A stretch of DNA of 64,000 bases from Gnetum montanum (lineage: Eukaryota; Streptophyta; Gnetopsida; Gnetales; Gnetaceae). Location: NCBI GenBank assembly GCA_015680685.1, contig MNCI01017726.1, positions 100,805 through 164,804 on the forward strand, in the 5' to 3' direction. The notes under the pieces are model-generated. The model was not told the origin of the DNA, did no database searches, and worked only from the letters and a program-made list of their open reading frames with translations. A program made the translations under genes and the position numbers. Each line of letters starts with the position of its first letter. Position 1 is the stretch's first letter. Positions 47,201 to 59,132 of this stretch are shown piece by piece.

Positions 47201-48990
47201 AAAATATTCATGAGTCCTTGGGGGACTTTTGCATATTACAATATGTTGTTTGATTTATGAAATGCTCCTGCTACATTCCAATGCCTGGTTCTGAGCATTT
47301 TTCAATAGTAGATTGCTAGTTTTGTGGAAGTCTTCATGGATGACTTCCCCACCTATGGAGCTACATTTGAGCAAGCCTTGGACCACCTTGAGCAAGTATT
47401 GAAATAATGTGTTGAAACCAAATTATGGCCTAATTGGTAGAAAAGTCACTTCATGGTCTAGGAGGACATTGTATTGGGACACAAAATATCACAAACAGGA
47501 ATTGAGGTCAACCCTGAGAAAGGAATAACCTGCCAGCTAGAAATAGTTAAAGATGTATGGTCATTCCTTGGACATCCTAGCTCCTATTAGCAATTCATAG
47601 ATAATTTCTCTAAGATCGAAAAACTATTGGTGGAGCTAATACAAAAGATGCTTCCTTTGTCTGACTACAGAATGTGAAAAAGCATTCCAACAACTAAAAT
47701 AGAAACATGTAGAAACTCCAATTCTACAAGCACTTGACTAGTCTAGATCATTTTATATCATAATGGATGCATGAAATTATGCCTTGGGGATGCTTCTAAC
47801 ATATTTATATGACAAGAAACATCCATACTACATCCATTGTAGTAGCTAAAGCATCGTGGGTGCACAATTGAGCTACATAACCATAGAAAAAGAGTTGATG
47901 GAAATGGTATTTTCTCTAGAGATGTTTAGGTGTTATGTACTTGGATACAAAGTGTTTGTGCACATAGACCACAGTTCCATTTGCTTCCTAATGAATAATC
48001 CAATGGTGAGTCCCCATGTCATACAGTGGCTAGTGATCTTGCAGGAATTCAATCTTATGATAGTAGATAAAAAAGGCACTAAGAATGTGATAGTTGATCA
48101 CTTGTCTCAATTGTGATGGAATGAAAAAGAGGAAGAAAGCCCATTATTTGGTATGTTTCCTGATGAACTTCTCTTTTTTGGGGCTATAACTAAACAATTT
48201 CCCAATGAGCCAAAATGGTATGATGGCATTCTCACTTATCTTCTCACTCAAGAGATGCCACAAGGTTTGCACCACTGGAAGAAATAGTAGTTTATTTACC
48301 AAGTAAAATTTCATGGAAATCAATGGACACCTCTACAAGGTGTGCACCGATGGCCTAGTGTGTTGGTGTGTCCTTGATGCTAAGCAACTACACGTTCTCC
48401 AAGATGCTCATGAAGGTCCTTGTGGAGGACACTATGGTGGGAGATACTACCATTAAAATCCTAATGGTAGGGTACTATTGGCTAAAAATATTTAGGGATG
48501 CTTACCATTACGTTTGATCTTCTGAACAATGCTAAAGATATGGTGGAATGACTTCTCGAATGAAGGGACCTCAACAATGGATTCAACCACTGGAACCCTG
48601 AGACATATGGGGCATTGACTTCATGGGTTCCATCATGCCCATGTTAAATGGAAAGGCATACATCATAGTCATTATTGACTATTGTACAAAATGGGTAGAA
48701 GTAGTAGCTTTCATCGACTATACATCTTCTACTACTACTTGGTTTGTACAACAAAATGTTGTAAATAGGTTGGTGTATAATGTGCATTAATTTCTTACAA
48801 TGGAACTCACTTTATAGGCACTACTTTTCAAAATTTCATGTAATGCTTGGGGGTTGAACACAAATTCACAACACCTTGCCATCCCTAAACTAATGGTCAA
48901 GCTGAGGTTACCAATAGGGAAATCATGAGGATACTGAAACACCACTAATTTTGGCCTAACACTACAACTCAAAGCCTTTTGAGCTTTTGG
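44290..48990 (+). pseudogene. Athila-like Ty3/gypsy gag-pol remnant, cut off in integrase
   Basis: Gag capsid traces appear at 44300-44530 (GLYNFDFQNHLKAFQEACSF, then after a frameshift KLFPRALIKEAENWYQSLEL). The protease motif ALLNSGSSVNLI lies near 45990-46025 with Asn for the catalytic Asp. A pre-RT spacer (LELQTLPTRMEYVFLKN) is at 46660. RT runs from about 46915 (KEKLEQLLKVGFIYPIV) with NAPATFQ and the catalytic box EVFMDDF near 47325. RNase H is at about 47760-48115. Integrase starts with HEGPCGGHYGG near 48412 and includes SYNGTHF and NGQAEVTNREIMRIL near 48890-48930, then is lost near 48990. Stops are frequent. The mix of motifs fits the Athila branch, but this assignment is by eye. 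The sequence beyond is that of the next element, so the latter may have inserted here. Confidence 0.8.
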
Positions 48991-49074
48991 GAGGCAAAAA
49001 TTTGACTAAGGCATGGAACTGATGTTGGTTGTCAAGTTGGGCTTGCCCTCAGTGTGAGCAACTCCAATGAATTC

Positions 49075-49520
49075 AAGATCAAGTCAAAGACGGTCCAATT
49101 TGAGGGTGCAATTCATCTTCATAGGGCCACTATTGTCCACTTAAAGTTTCAGCATTCAAGAGTTTGGATTTCAGGCCAGATTGTACAAATTTTCTTAGTC
49201 ATGTTGAGGTCACACTCAGGTCATGTTGAGGTCATGCTTAGCTCACGTTGGCAGCATGAGCCTAGCATAAGCTACCAAAAGTGGCTCAAATCGAGGTACA
49301 CCCAAGCTCAATTTTCAACATGCAATTCACTCTCAGGGTCAACCATAGTCAGGAAATTTTTACACTCAAATAATAGGCTTCAAATATCAAAAATTGGTGT
49401 GACATGTATCATTTTCTTCTTACTCATGCCTAGGTCACACTCAGGTCATGCTGAGATCACGTTGGCAGTGTGAGTCTAGCATGAGTACTGATCACGCCCA
49501 GTCAAAATCATGCCAAACAC
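49075..49520. repeat. ~225-bp tandem duplication in the LTR upstream region
   Basis: Unit 1 (from about 49075) and unit 2 (from about 49296) share in order CAATTT...TGCAATTCA, then AGGTCACACTCAGGTCATG at 49207 and 49431, then CACGTTGGCAG and GAG-CTAGCAT. The units are clearly diverged. The GGTCA-rich words recur within each unit as well. Confidence 0.7.
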
Positions 49521-49950
49521 ACACTGAGGAGATGCCAAGACAAAATAAACTCATGTTGGAAAATTTTGTGAAACTAAAATGTCTCAAATAGCCACAAAAC
49601 TACTCACATCGGCACCTTGCAGTATTCAATCAATGGATCAAGAAGTTCCAAGCAAACTGAAGTCAATTTCTCTTGTTGTACACTATCATTTTTGTTGTAA
49701 ATTTTCACCATTTGTGAGCTTGTCAAGCTCTTACGCTCCAAATTGTATCTTCTTATATGGGTGTAAGCTAGCTTGCATAAGCTAATACACACTATAAGAT
49801 ACAGTGCATCTAGTCAAGAACGTAGCCTACCTACACATGTCCAATTCACACACAGCTGTCCATCAAACACCTATCACATGATCTGTTTCCCTCTCATCTC
49901 TCAGTTGTTGATCTCATGCATGAATTCTGCACTTGAGCCTAGAAAAACCT

Positions 49951-49957
49951 TATAAAT
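49951..49957 (+). promoter_or_regulatory. TATA box of the Tat-type LTR
   Basis: TATAAAT preceded by AAAAACCT and followed by ACCCCATCC, the usual composition around plant LTR promoters. Transcription would start near 49980 towards gag. Confidence 0.55.
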
Positions 49958-50769
49958 ACCCCATCCATTCACATAAATGTGGTTGGCAATTTTTGAGGTT
50001 GACGGCTTTGGGAGCATCGAATAGCAACTTTGAACACTCGGGCACACGTGACTCCTAGCATCCAAGCACCTGTAAACACATCACTCTGGGGCTTAGTGCT
50101 TGACTTGCCATCCACACACGCAACTATGCTTCGACTGGTGCACACCGTTGTTAAGAAATACAAGACAATTCATTATTACCTTCCATTACATTATTTTCTC
50201 TATTTTTTATCTATTTTACACTTTTGTATACGTCATCACAGTTATGCTTTGTTTACATTTCGTGCGTCACTAGTTACAATAACCCCAATGTAAGCCATAG
50301 CTTACACTCGGGGAAGTCCTTGGTTGATTTGCGTGCAAACCATCGAAGGCACTCTACCTTTGTTTCTTTTTTCTATATTTCCCTCACACGAAGGCAGGGT
50401 CAACTGTGTTTCTTCGGAAATCTTTCAGCATTTTTTTCCCTTCCAACCTCACGCCGACAATTTCAGTCAGCACAATAAATGAAAAAATAATGTAGGATCA
50501 ATCTTCTTCCATCTATTATACCAACTTCCACATCTACCCATTGCATACCATAAGTACAAATCCATGGAACACCTCTGATTACTTCAGCCCAACATGTTCA
50601 AGGTGTCACCTCACAACCTGTGGCCAGGCAATGGCTTTCACTAGCTATTCAACAACACCAACCTACTCACTACAACATAGCACACTCTGAAATCCCATCT
50701 CTGAATGTTGCTCCACCACAACAACTTACAATCCAACAGTCTCCCTTTCCACAAACAATGCAACAATCA

Positions 50770-53540
50770 AACTACTACCAATAACAATCTACTCAACCAG
50801 TCGGTCCGCCTACTACCCAAGAGTGGGAAAACACAAAGAAAATGATGCACTCATTAACTGAGGAGGTAAAGCACCTTAAAGTTGCAAACATTAAGAAAGT
50901 CAAGGTGTCGGACTTCTACCAAGATGACCCAATCAACCCTTTAGTTTCATTGTTAACCTTACCATCGGGAATCTCATTACCTTAACTAACCAAGTAAAAT
51001 GGAGAGGGAGATCCAAACGCCCATTTAGTAACATTTCAACTAGAATGTCTATTGCTTCAGGCCTAGCCTCATGTAATTCTACATGTGTTTGCTATGTCCT
51101 TAACAGGAAAAGAATTAGACTAGTACCGAGCTTTACCCTGTAACTCCATATCCTCTCTAGAGGATTTGTTACATTAGTTCATTACCCATTTCAAATATAA
51201 TTTAAAGCTTGAAGCCACACTAGATGGTCTAATTCAGATTAAACAAGCAGCGTTAGAGCCAGTGCAAAAATTTATCCAAAGGTGGAGTGCAGTCCTAAAT
51301 GAACATCACAAGCCCATCCTTGAAACATACTTGCTTACCATCCTTAAGGCTGCTGTGAATGACTTCATTTAATTAAAACTTTATTATTTGAGTGCCCGTA
51401 CTTTGAGTCAAGCATTCGCATAAATTAAGAACATAGAAGAGGTTGTGCAAGCAAGTAACAACCCAACTTACTTAGCCTTTAGGAGCCAACATATGAGGAA
51501 GGATAAGGATAAATCCAAAACGATGGTAGTAGTAGTGGCAGAGATAGTCCAACCTAACAATTCAAGACAGAAAGGAAAACAAGCCACTACTCCAACTAGA
51601 CATGAAAGAACCACATCTACGCCTACACCCAAATCTTCCTCAACTAAAACCACAAACATAGGTCCCACTCATACATTTGAATGAAATGATCCTAGCTAGT
51701 ACATACCCTTGCCTATGAAGCCGTCACAATTATTAGATCAACTTTTAAGGGCCAAGTTAATCAAACACAAACAAATGTCCCCCACAGTATCCCAAAAACA
51801 TGATCGATTTTGTGAGTTGGCTAAAAACCCAACTTTAGCAATAGCTGATGATCTCCCCCCCCCCCCTTCCAAGAGGGTTTAGGTTGGACAAGTTTTGCAA
51901 ATATCACCAATGGTGTGGGCACGAAACTGACTATTTCTTCACCTTAAAATAAGATATACAGCACATGATTGACAGGGGTGAAATAGTATTTGACACAACA
52001 AACCTAGTAAATCCCCAAAATCTACCCATGGTGGTTTACAAGGATCCTCTCAATACTAAGGACACACCATACGTGACTAACACTATCCATGTGGACAATG
52101 GACAGACATTTCTCAAAAACCTTTTGTAATTCATAGGCCTTTTGAAACTACATCTACCTCAACACCTCCCCAAATCCCTTTTGTCATATGCCCATTCCCT
52201 ACACCACAAAAATCATTCATCATTCATGTACCTCCTTTTTTCATAGTAGTAACCATGCCATCAGAAACCTAACCCACTCCCTTTGTGATCCAGGTGCCAA
52301 AACACCTTGACATGCAACCCCCTACAGTTCCCCTGCGACCCTTGCAAGAGCGCCTTGCTGACAGGGTGACAAGAGAGTGCCTAGAGAAAGAACATCATGG
52401 GCATGAATTGAGACCACTAAATCCTATATCACTAAATGTTGTTCCTATGGTTCCGTCAACTAGTGAGCCTAGCACAAGTCATCGAGACAAGGATACTGAC
52501 ACTCTCAGTGTCCCAAACTCAACATCCCTAGTTACTAACACAAGAATCCCTCCATGAGAGATATTAATGCTAGGTCAAATGGACCAAGTCTCCATAGACA
52601 AGAGCATCCCAAGTGGTAAGGATCTAGTGAGTGCATTGACCCAAGTCACACAGGCTTTGAAATAAAAGAACACCTCCTTAAGCCTGTACAATCTAGTAAT
52701 GATGTCATTGGTACATCAGGAAGCTCTTGTGTATATGTTAAGTTCGATTCCTATTAGTGAGGACCTTCTGGCAGATGAGCCATCCATTTATGTAGTATTG
52801 TCCCCACAACCTGAAGAATCAAGGCTACATCCCTAGAATTTTGTGCCAATGATATTAAGTGAGATGAGAAAACTGGAGAGGTCACTATAGCCCCTATGTT
52901 CATAACAATACAAGTCAACCACTTCAAGATGTGTACGATGCATGCCGATGACGGTGTAGAAACTAACGTAATACCCTTTCCTATCATCGAAAACTAGGTT
53001 TTACAGAGCAAATATGGCCCACAACAACTTCTTTTTTAAAATCCTTTAGTGGTTCCCGTGTCGTGGTAAAAGACATGATTACCTTGGATTTCATAGCAGG
53101 GGACCAGTTTCCCACATTAGCTAAATTCATAGTAGTTGATGAAATGCTGAGGTTCAATCTGATTCTAGGAAAACCTTGGTTAGCTTAACTTAGATCCGTA
53201 TCCTCACCAATCCATCACGAAATCCACCTACCTTATGAGGGTAGTGAAATCATACACAGGGACACGACAACATCACTCACTTCCTTGCACTTAGGAATGG
53301 ATCAAGGATTAGAGGTTGAGTTCTCTGAGCCTAAACAAGAAACCATGAATGCACTTCAAGACATGAACCAACCTTTAACCCATGATCCTACTAGAACTAA
53401 GGAAGCATTGGACATCACAGACATAGGAGCCATTCCTGCTGATGTCTCTTGGTCGAAGCTACCTTTTGACATCTCTAGTGAAGGGGAAGCAGAGTATACG
53501 ATTGTACCTACATGCCCCATCCATCATGTCAAATTATGAA
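50770..53540 (+). pseudogene. Tat-type gag-protease, degenerate
   Basis: Translation begins to make sense near 50790 (QPVGPPTTQEWENTKKMMHS). The capsid domain follows: GEGDPNAHLVTFQLECLLLQ near 51000, a -YRALP- word, then GLIQIKQAALEPVQKFIQRW near 51225 and later LSARTLSQAFA. A linker is rich in Lys, Thr and Pro. A zinc-finger-like word, FCKYHQWCGHETDYFFTLK, lies near 51895-51950; Tat gag has this KYH--GH-T form with a Cys later. Protease traces include HADDGVETNVIPFPI at 52940 and FNLILGKPWLA at 53155, then LPYEGSEI. The reading ends in an 84-codon open part (53285-53539). Roughly ten stops interrupt it. A C tract at about 51854 may have caused slippage. Confidence 0.78.
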
Positions 53541-53577
53541 GAATAAAAAATATCTCAATAACTAGGGCAAACTATTA

Positions 53578-53832
53578 AGCGTCTAGAATGATGTTAAACT
53601 AGCAACTGTCCGGTATGACATTAAACTACCAGTGAAATCCGCAATGATGTTAAACTAGCCATGGTCAGAAATGCCCAGTTCCTTTTAAGTTTCCTAAAAA
53701 TGTTATCGCTTTCGGCCCACTATGGCCTAAAACTAGTAATCCCTCTTTCTTTTTTTCCAACACAGATGCAACATTCCACCATGACTCTAAACTGATGTGC
53801 ATGGCCCGAAATGGCCTTAAACTAGAGATCAG
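53578..53832 (+). repeat. Motif array 1 (ATG...TAAACTA), after protease
   Basis: At least six units centre on the words ATGATGTTAAACTAGC, ATGACATTAAACTACC, ATGATGTTAAACTAGCC, ATGGCCTAAAACTAGT, ATGACTCTAAACTGATG and ATGGCCTTAAACTAGAG. Spacing is irregular, about 30-60 bp. Related arrays stand at 58895-59012 and 62605-62940. Confidence 0.8.
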
Positions 53833-54202
53833 TATGTTGCAGGTTTACAAACTCTCATTACATTATGTCAAATTTTCATTTATATGTCATAAGTTGCAAT
53901 TTCAATTCATGCATTCTCATTACTTTTCTTTTTACAAATATTTTCCTTATGTTTTGTTCTACATTTTGGAATCTCATTTTACATTCAGCTACACGCATAT
54001 GTCCATAATATACGTGAGAAAATAAGGAAAACAACAAAAAAAGAATATATATATATATAATATTGAAAGTCAACATGGCAATAGAAGGCCAAAAAATTAT
54101 GCCATAATTAAATCCATATCATTACATCTATCCTCATACACTTCCATTAGACATCAAAAATCCAAAAAAAAATTGGTAGCTAAAGCTAGACTAATAGTTA
54201 GC

Positions 54203-57200
54203 TCACAAATCAATACTAGGAGGGGGCTGGCCCCCAAAATCCTCCACATCATCCACTCCAGCTCCACTAGGACCAACCTCATCATTACTATGTCCCTATA
54301 ACAGAACAGAAAAAACAAACAAATAGGTAAGCATAACAAAACAAATTATGAATACAAAACCTGGAAGAACCATAACATTAACACTAAAAACAATAAAACC
54401 ATACAAAAGTAAGCACCATAATAAAACACTCACAGGTGAAGAGGACCTTAGACTAGCCTCCAAGCACCACAAAATCTCCTCCTTAGGTACATTTGCCCAA
54501 TCCTCCTCTAGACCAAGGTCAATACCAACCAAGGTTTTACCCTTGTCCATCGAGGTCCAGGCAGGGTGCTCAAGAGAGAACATACCTATCAAAGCCTCCA
54601 CATAAGTGGTGGTAATGCTTCTCTGGAGAGATTCCTCCACTTCAGTGCACTCAGAAAACCTATCATAAGCAGGACATAAGCCTAGTCCATCAATGAACAT
54701 TTCCTTCCGGTGATGTTCAATTTATTCCTCTTTTAACCACTTCTTAAATTGGTGCTTGTGATCCTTTTGATCTTGACCCCACTTATGTACCTTAGTAGCA
54801 AACGATTTTCAATCATGGAATTTTCTATTTAGTAAATCCATTTGTGCACTTTGTTTGGCTAAATTCCATGTCATCTAAACTTTTCTATTCAAAATTATCT
54901 AGTAACATGCATAGGTGATCTCAGATGTGCAGAAACTACTATCACCAGACAGCCTAGCAGTAGCAAAATCATAACGATATTGAAGATCCTTCTTCTCTTC
55001 TCTCTCCTTCACCAATGTTTCCTTCAATGAGTGCACCTCATTCCATAGGTACTTAATTGAATGCCTACAAGTCTAGAGGGATTTAGCATTTTGTACAACA
55101 CAACCAGAAACTACATCGTAAATCTTTCTAGGGACTTGTTCAATGTTTCCTGGAAATTCAAGAAGAGCATCAATATGAGTAGTCCTAGAAGGATCCCATT
55201 GAATCTTGGTGCCTACAAGTATAAGTACCACAGACATGAATCAACTATAATTAACAATGAATGAAAATAAGCACAATAAACCTAGACACTTAGCATGATA
55301 CGTAACATACACATACCTAGTTCTGGATGAGCTTGTTGTAGGCAAGTGACTACATCATTAAAAATGCTTGTAACAAAGTCCATTTTATTGGGAATTTCAG
55401 GCCATGGCCTTAACTAGTTAGTAGATGTTGGACAAGCATGGTAAGTCACCTCAATCAGGGCCTATGACCTTGACACCTCTACCTGGGATGTATGTGCCTC
55501 AGAGACCTCAACATCTACCTTTGGTGCTAGGGATAATTAGGATAATCAAAAGCAACACATAAAGGTTAAAAGGTATAAAATGTGAATCAAGCTAAGGAAA
55601 CATACCAAAATCCCTTTATTGGTCAACTTGGGTGGATCACCAAGCTATAAGAACCCATCAAAGAAATCGTCGAAAACATCCCTCTCATCACTTGAATGCT
55701 TAAGTGCATCAAAAGCCTTAGCAAGCTTCATCCCCGTGATACTTGCTACATCTTCCTCTTGTGAGATAGGGAGTTCCTTGATCACTTCTTTCCTCTATTT
55801 TTCTTCTTCCTCTGGCCCTATGATGACCACTTCAGGTTCAACCATCAGGGCTAAGGGTTCTCCTTCCCTCTCGGGGCTTTCCTATGATAACACCAGAATT
55901 CTAGTATTAGTATGACATAGTATATACATATATTTAATAAACACATAAATTGAAATTGAAATATATATATATATATATATATATCATAAAATACCTACCC
56001 TCCTTTGGCAATACAAAGCGGATCCTCTTCGCTCTTGGTGGTCTCACCTATGGAGCAGGCTCCCTTGGGTGTTCAACTCTCTTCACCTTCGCCTTAGATC
56101 TCCCAACAGTCTCACGAATTAGACGTTCAGCTCCTCTAAGAGATGTGTGTAGTCTAGGCGGTTCCAATCCCAAGCTATCATGGGAATGATGAGAACAACT
56201 AGCTACACCCCCAGTAGTAACAGACACTGACTCTTTAATTCCTTCAGGTGGGTCCTGAGATCTGGTAGTGTTAAACAAGTGGTGAACCTAGGGGTGAGAT
56301 AGCTATGAATGATCCCTCAATACATAACAGTTATCTCCATAAACTACTAAAGACTTAGCAAACCTATGTAGATAACCTGTGAAGAAGGTGAATGTGAAAT
56401 GGGACTTGGCATTAATGTTTGAGCATAATCTAATAATCTCTCCATGAAAGCCAGACCCAAGTGTGCCCAATTATAATACATGCTCATCTTTAGAACTGCA
56501 TGTATGATACGTGTGGACTTGATCCTAAGGTTTCTTCCTTGAGAAAGAGATTTAGGAAACGCCTGTGCCCAAAAGAGAGGGTACAAGAAGTTCACCTCTA
56601 TTGATTGAGTATCACCTTGCATGGCAAAACCTTTGGGACCCCAAGACACGCCTAACCAATCTTCAAGCTCCTTTATGAGTTGGCTTTCTTTAGTTGCTTT
56701 CTCTACTTGCACCCTGGCACCATCCATAGGCACGCCAAACAGATCAGAAAGAAACTCAGTAGTCAAGTGGAAAGACACCTTGACTCCTCAAACTTGCATA
56801 ATAAAGTCAGAAGCATCATCACTAAAAGAATCAACAATGGTAACCATTTCAGTAGCTGGAACATTAGGAGTCAGAGCAGTGAAAAAGTCCATCAAACCTG
56901 CATAGATAAGATGGCTAATGATTAACTCAGAGGCCTTTGTCTACAACCATCATTGTGACTATTCTATCTCTCCATACTTCATAACAAGAGTGGCCTCACT
57001 ATGCCTGATATGATAGTAACTTCATCAGAGGAGATGGCCACTGTAGAAAAAACATAGAGTGAAAGGTTAAAAACATAATAAACGATGATGCAACAAAGAG
57101 AAAATGGAGTCTAGAATGTGATCATTTACCATCAATAAATGGGGTAGGCAGATTAGGTGCAGGATCAACCCTATGAGGAAGAATTGGCACATTGGGGGAC

Positions 57201-57935
57201 CAATCCTCATGCAACCAACCACGAACTTGACAGCATTCAAAAGCCCTTGAGAATTTCCTAGGGTAGTCAACAATAGTAGCTCTTGTCTAGTCTAGTATCG
57301 TAGCATGAAGAGTGGGGCCCACCATGAATGTCTCTAATGCTATGGGCATTAAGGGAAGCCCACCATCATCATTACGCATCCCATGCTCATTGAAATGAGG
57401 CCTACATAGAAGAAGAATATTTATGCATAGACAATGATATAGTTTTAAAAGAATAAGAAAAATTAAAGCAAAGCACAAAAGAGCATACTTGTCCACTTTA
57501 TACACTATCCCAGGTGAGTTTTGAAACAACATGTGAACATGGAAAGCTAGAATAAGTGTGTTGCTATTGTTATGATGCCTACAAGTAGGCAGTTCCCATA
57601 CACGAGTCAAGGGACGAGTAGACCTAGGACCCTCAGGAGGGCCTCCATCCACTATAAAAAGTCCCTCATCTATGTCAGTAATTAAGGCAAGAATGTCTTG
57701 TGCAGATCCAAGAAACATTGTTTCAACAATATCACGGGTCAACTGCTCACTTAAATGAGACCATATAACTACGCTGAAAATTTGTAAAGTGAATGACAAA
57801 AATGCACAAACATTAGGACAGAACCATATCACATGAGGCCCAATACGCATGTCATAAGGAGGTACGTCCAGTCCAAAGGGGCCAAACCAAGAAAGTACAC
57901 CAATGAGCTCAACCACGAGGAAAGGTTTAACCCCC
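54203..57935 (-). pseudogene. Antisense split gene of unknown function inside the Tat-type element
   Basis: At least eight exons on the minus strand: 57489-57935, 57130-57401, 56377-57040, 55999-56287, 55606-55881, 55317-55526, 54434-55212 and 54203-54295. Introns are GT-AG, 87, 89, 89, 117, 79, 104 and 138 bp long, several with pyrimidine tracts before AG (TTCTTCTTCTATGTAG). Codon phase agrees at five of seven junctions; the two around exon 5 are off by one. The last exon ends in a natural TGA after GGQPPPSIDL. Exon 1 is open for 149 codons. Exon 3 contains GVKVSFHLTTEFLSDLFGVP, vaguely like plant transposon-associated domains. Exon 7 has a charged, coiled-coil-like stretch (LKETLVKEREEKKDLQ). 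About 15 stops (11 TAG) and one frameshift break it. The N-terminus is unresolved. Function unknown. Confidence 0.72.
55962..55985. repeat. (AT)n microsatellite in an intron of the antisense gene
   Basis: A run of about twelve AT units within the intron between exons 4 and 5 (55882-55998), which probably explains why that intron is longer than most of its neighbours. Confidence 0.85.
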
Positions 57936-58894
57936 CTGCATATAGCCAAAACCTTAGGTAAGTAAAAAAGTCCAAGTGCTCAAAATAATATGCAACTACA
58001 TAAATGAAATACATAAATAATATTTAATATATAGTTCCACCCCATGAGACAAAGACACCAATATTTATTTGGTGTATTTAATGCTCGTTGGGTTACATCA
58101 AAATCTCTAACACGATAGTTTATTACAAGCAACATAAAATGAAAACGCAGCAAACACTGGTTCACCTCACAGCAGACATTGAACTTCAAGTTCTCTCCAT
58201 GGTTGATTGGTTTTCCTAATACCTAAAACTTGGCAAAAACTAGAATTTCCATTGCCCATATATAGGTCAATCAAGGAAAGAATTGACAACAAAAGGAAGA
58301 GAAATCCCGACAAAGGGAAACACCATTTATGAGAAGCCTATCCCAAAGTTTCCCTTTGCCCTTCATTGCTGGTCTGTAACTCATGCTACAACTCATGCCA
58401 ACGCTTATGCTGCACTCTCTAGCATGCTCATGCTCTCACGCCCATGAACTCATGCTAGCACAAGTGACACCCCCTTTACCTCATAACCCCCTTTTTAACC
58501 CTCGTGTTCACTTTCATTTTGTTTATTCATTTTATTTTTATTTTTATTTTTGTTTATTTTTATGTAATTTATCATATTCTAGGGTTAAATTTTGTTTTCA
58601 TGTTATCACTTACATCATCCTTGTTTCATTCTTACATGGTATTCCTCTTTATTTTATTCTCATGGAAAAAGGCCAAAATATTAAAGATAGAAAAAATAAA
58701 AATGGAAGGAGGGGAGAAAGGTTAAAATCAAAATAAGATGATAGGAAAAAAAAAGAAAATATATAAAAATATATAATGGTGCACATGAAAATTCATAAGA
58801 CTATAAAATCCCATAAATTTATTGTTCGCATGAAACATAAAAACTAATAATACTCCATACACTCATCCATAATACAAAATGACATGAATGTTAC
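57936..58894 (-). other. Likely 5' part and promoter side of the antisense gene
   Basis: The acceptor TATATGCAG ends at 57936, so exon 1 as given must have an upstream partner. Minus-strand readings in 57980-58365 are candidates, such as one beginning MKGKGKLWDRLLINGVSLC at about 58365, or the open stretch at 57980-58189, but none joins cleanly. Farther up (58500-58800) is a T-rich and A-rich noncoding region with TTTATTTTTATTTTTATTTT. Confidence 0.35.
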
Positions 58895-59012
58895 CGGCCC
58901 AGTATGATCTAAAATTGCCATGGATGGCCTAGTATGGCCTAAAAATTTCATGGATGACCTAGTATGGCCTAAAACTACCATATGGTCTAGGTATGACACT
59001 AAACTACCACTA
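58895..59012 (+). repeat. Motif array 2, before polymerase
   Basis: Four units: GTATGATCTAAAATTGCC, GTATGGCCTAAAAATTTC, GTATGGCCTAAAACTACC and GTATGACACTAAACTACC, spaced about 30-35 bp. Same motif as arrays 1 and 3. Confidence 0.85.
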
Positions 59013-59132
59013 CATTCCACAATTTTGTCAGTCAATAGATTAATTACTTGATGCTCATTTACATTTAACAACTCCTTTATCAAGTAAATTTCACTCACTT
59101 AGCTCCTAGTTTAAATTGGAAGGAGTAAGCAC

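Larger units (their letters stand above)
49020..50480 (+). repeat. Probable 5' LTR and leader of the Tat-type element
   Basis: Noncoding, with a duplicated block in its upstream part (49075-49520) and a TATA box at 49951. Its left edge abuts the broken integrase of the previous element near 48990-49030. Its right edge, before gag, was not placed because no second copy is in the window. Confidence 0.5.

Noticed and set aside
54203-57935. TAG read as a sense codon in the antisense gene
   Set aside because: TAG excess is equally seen in dead elements of the window and is better explained by CAG-to-TAG deamination; plant nuclear genes use TAG as stop.
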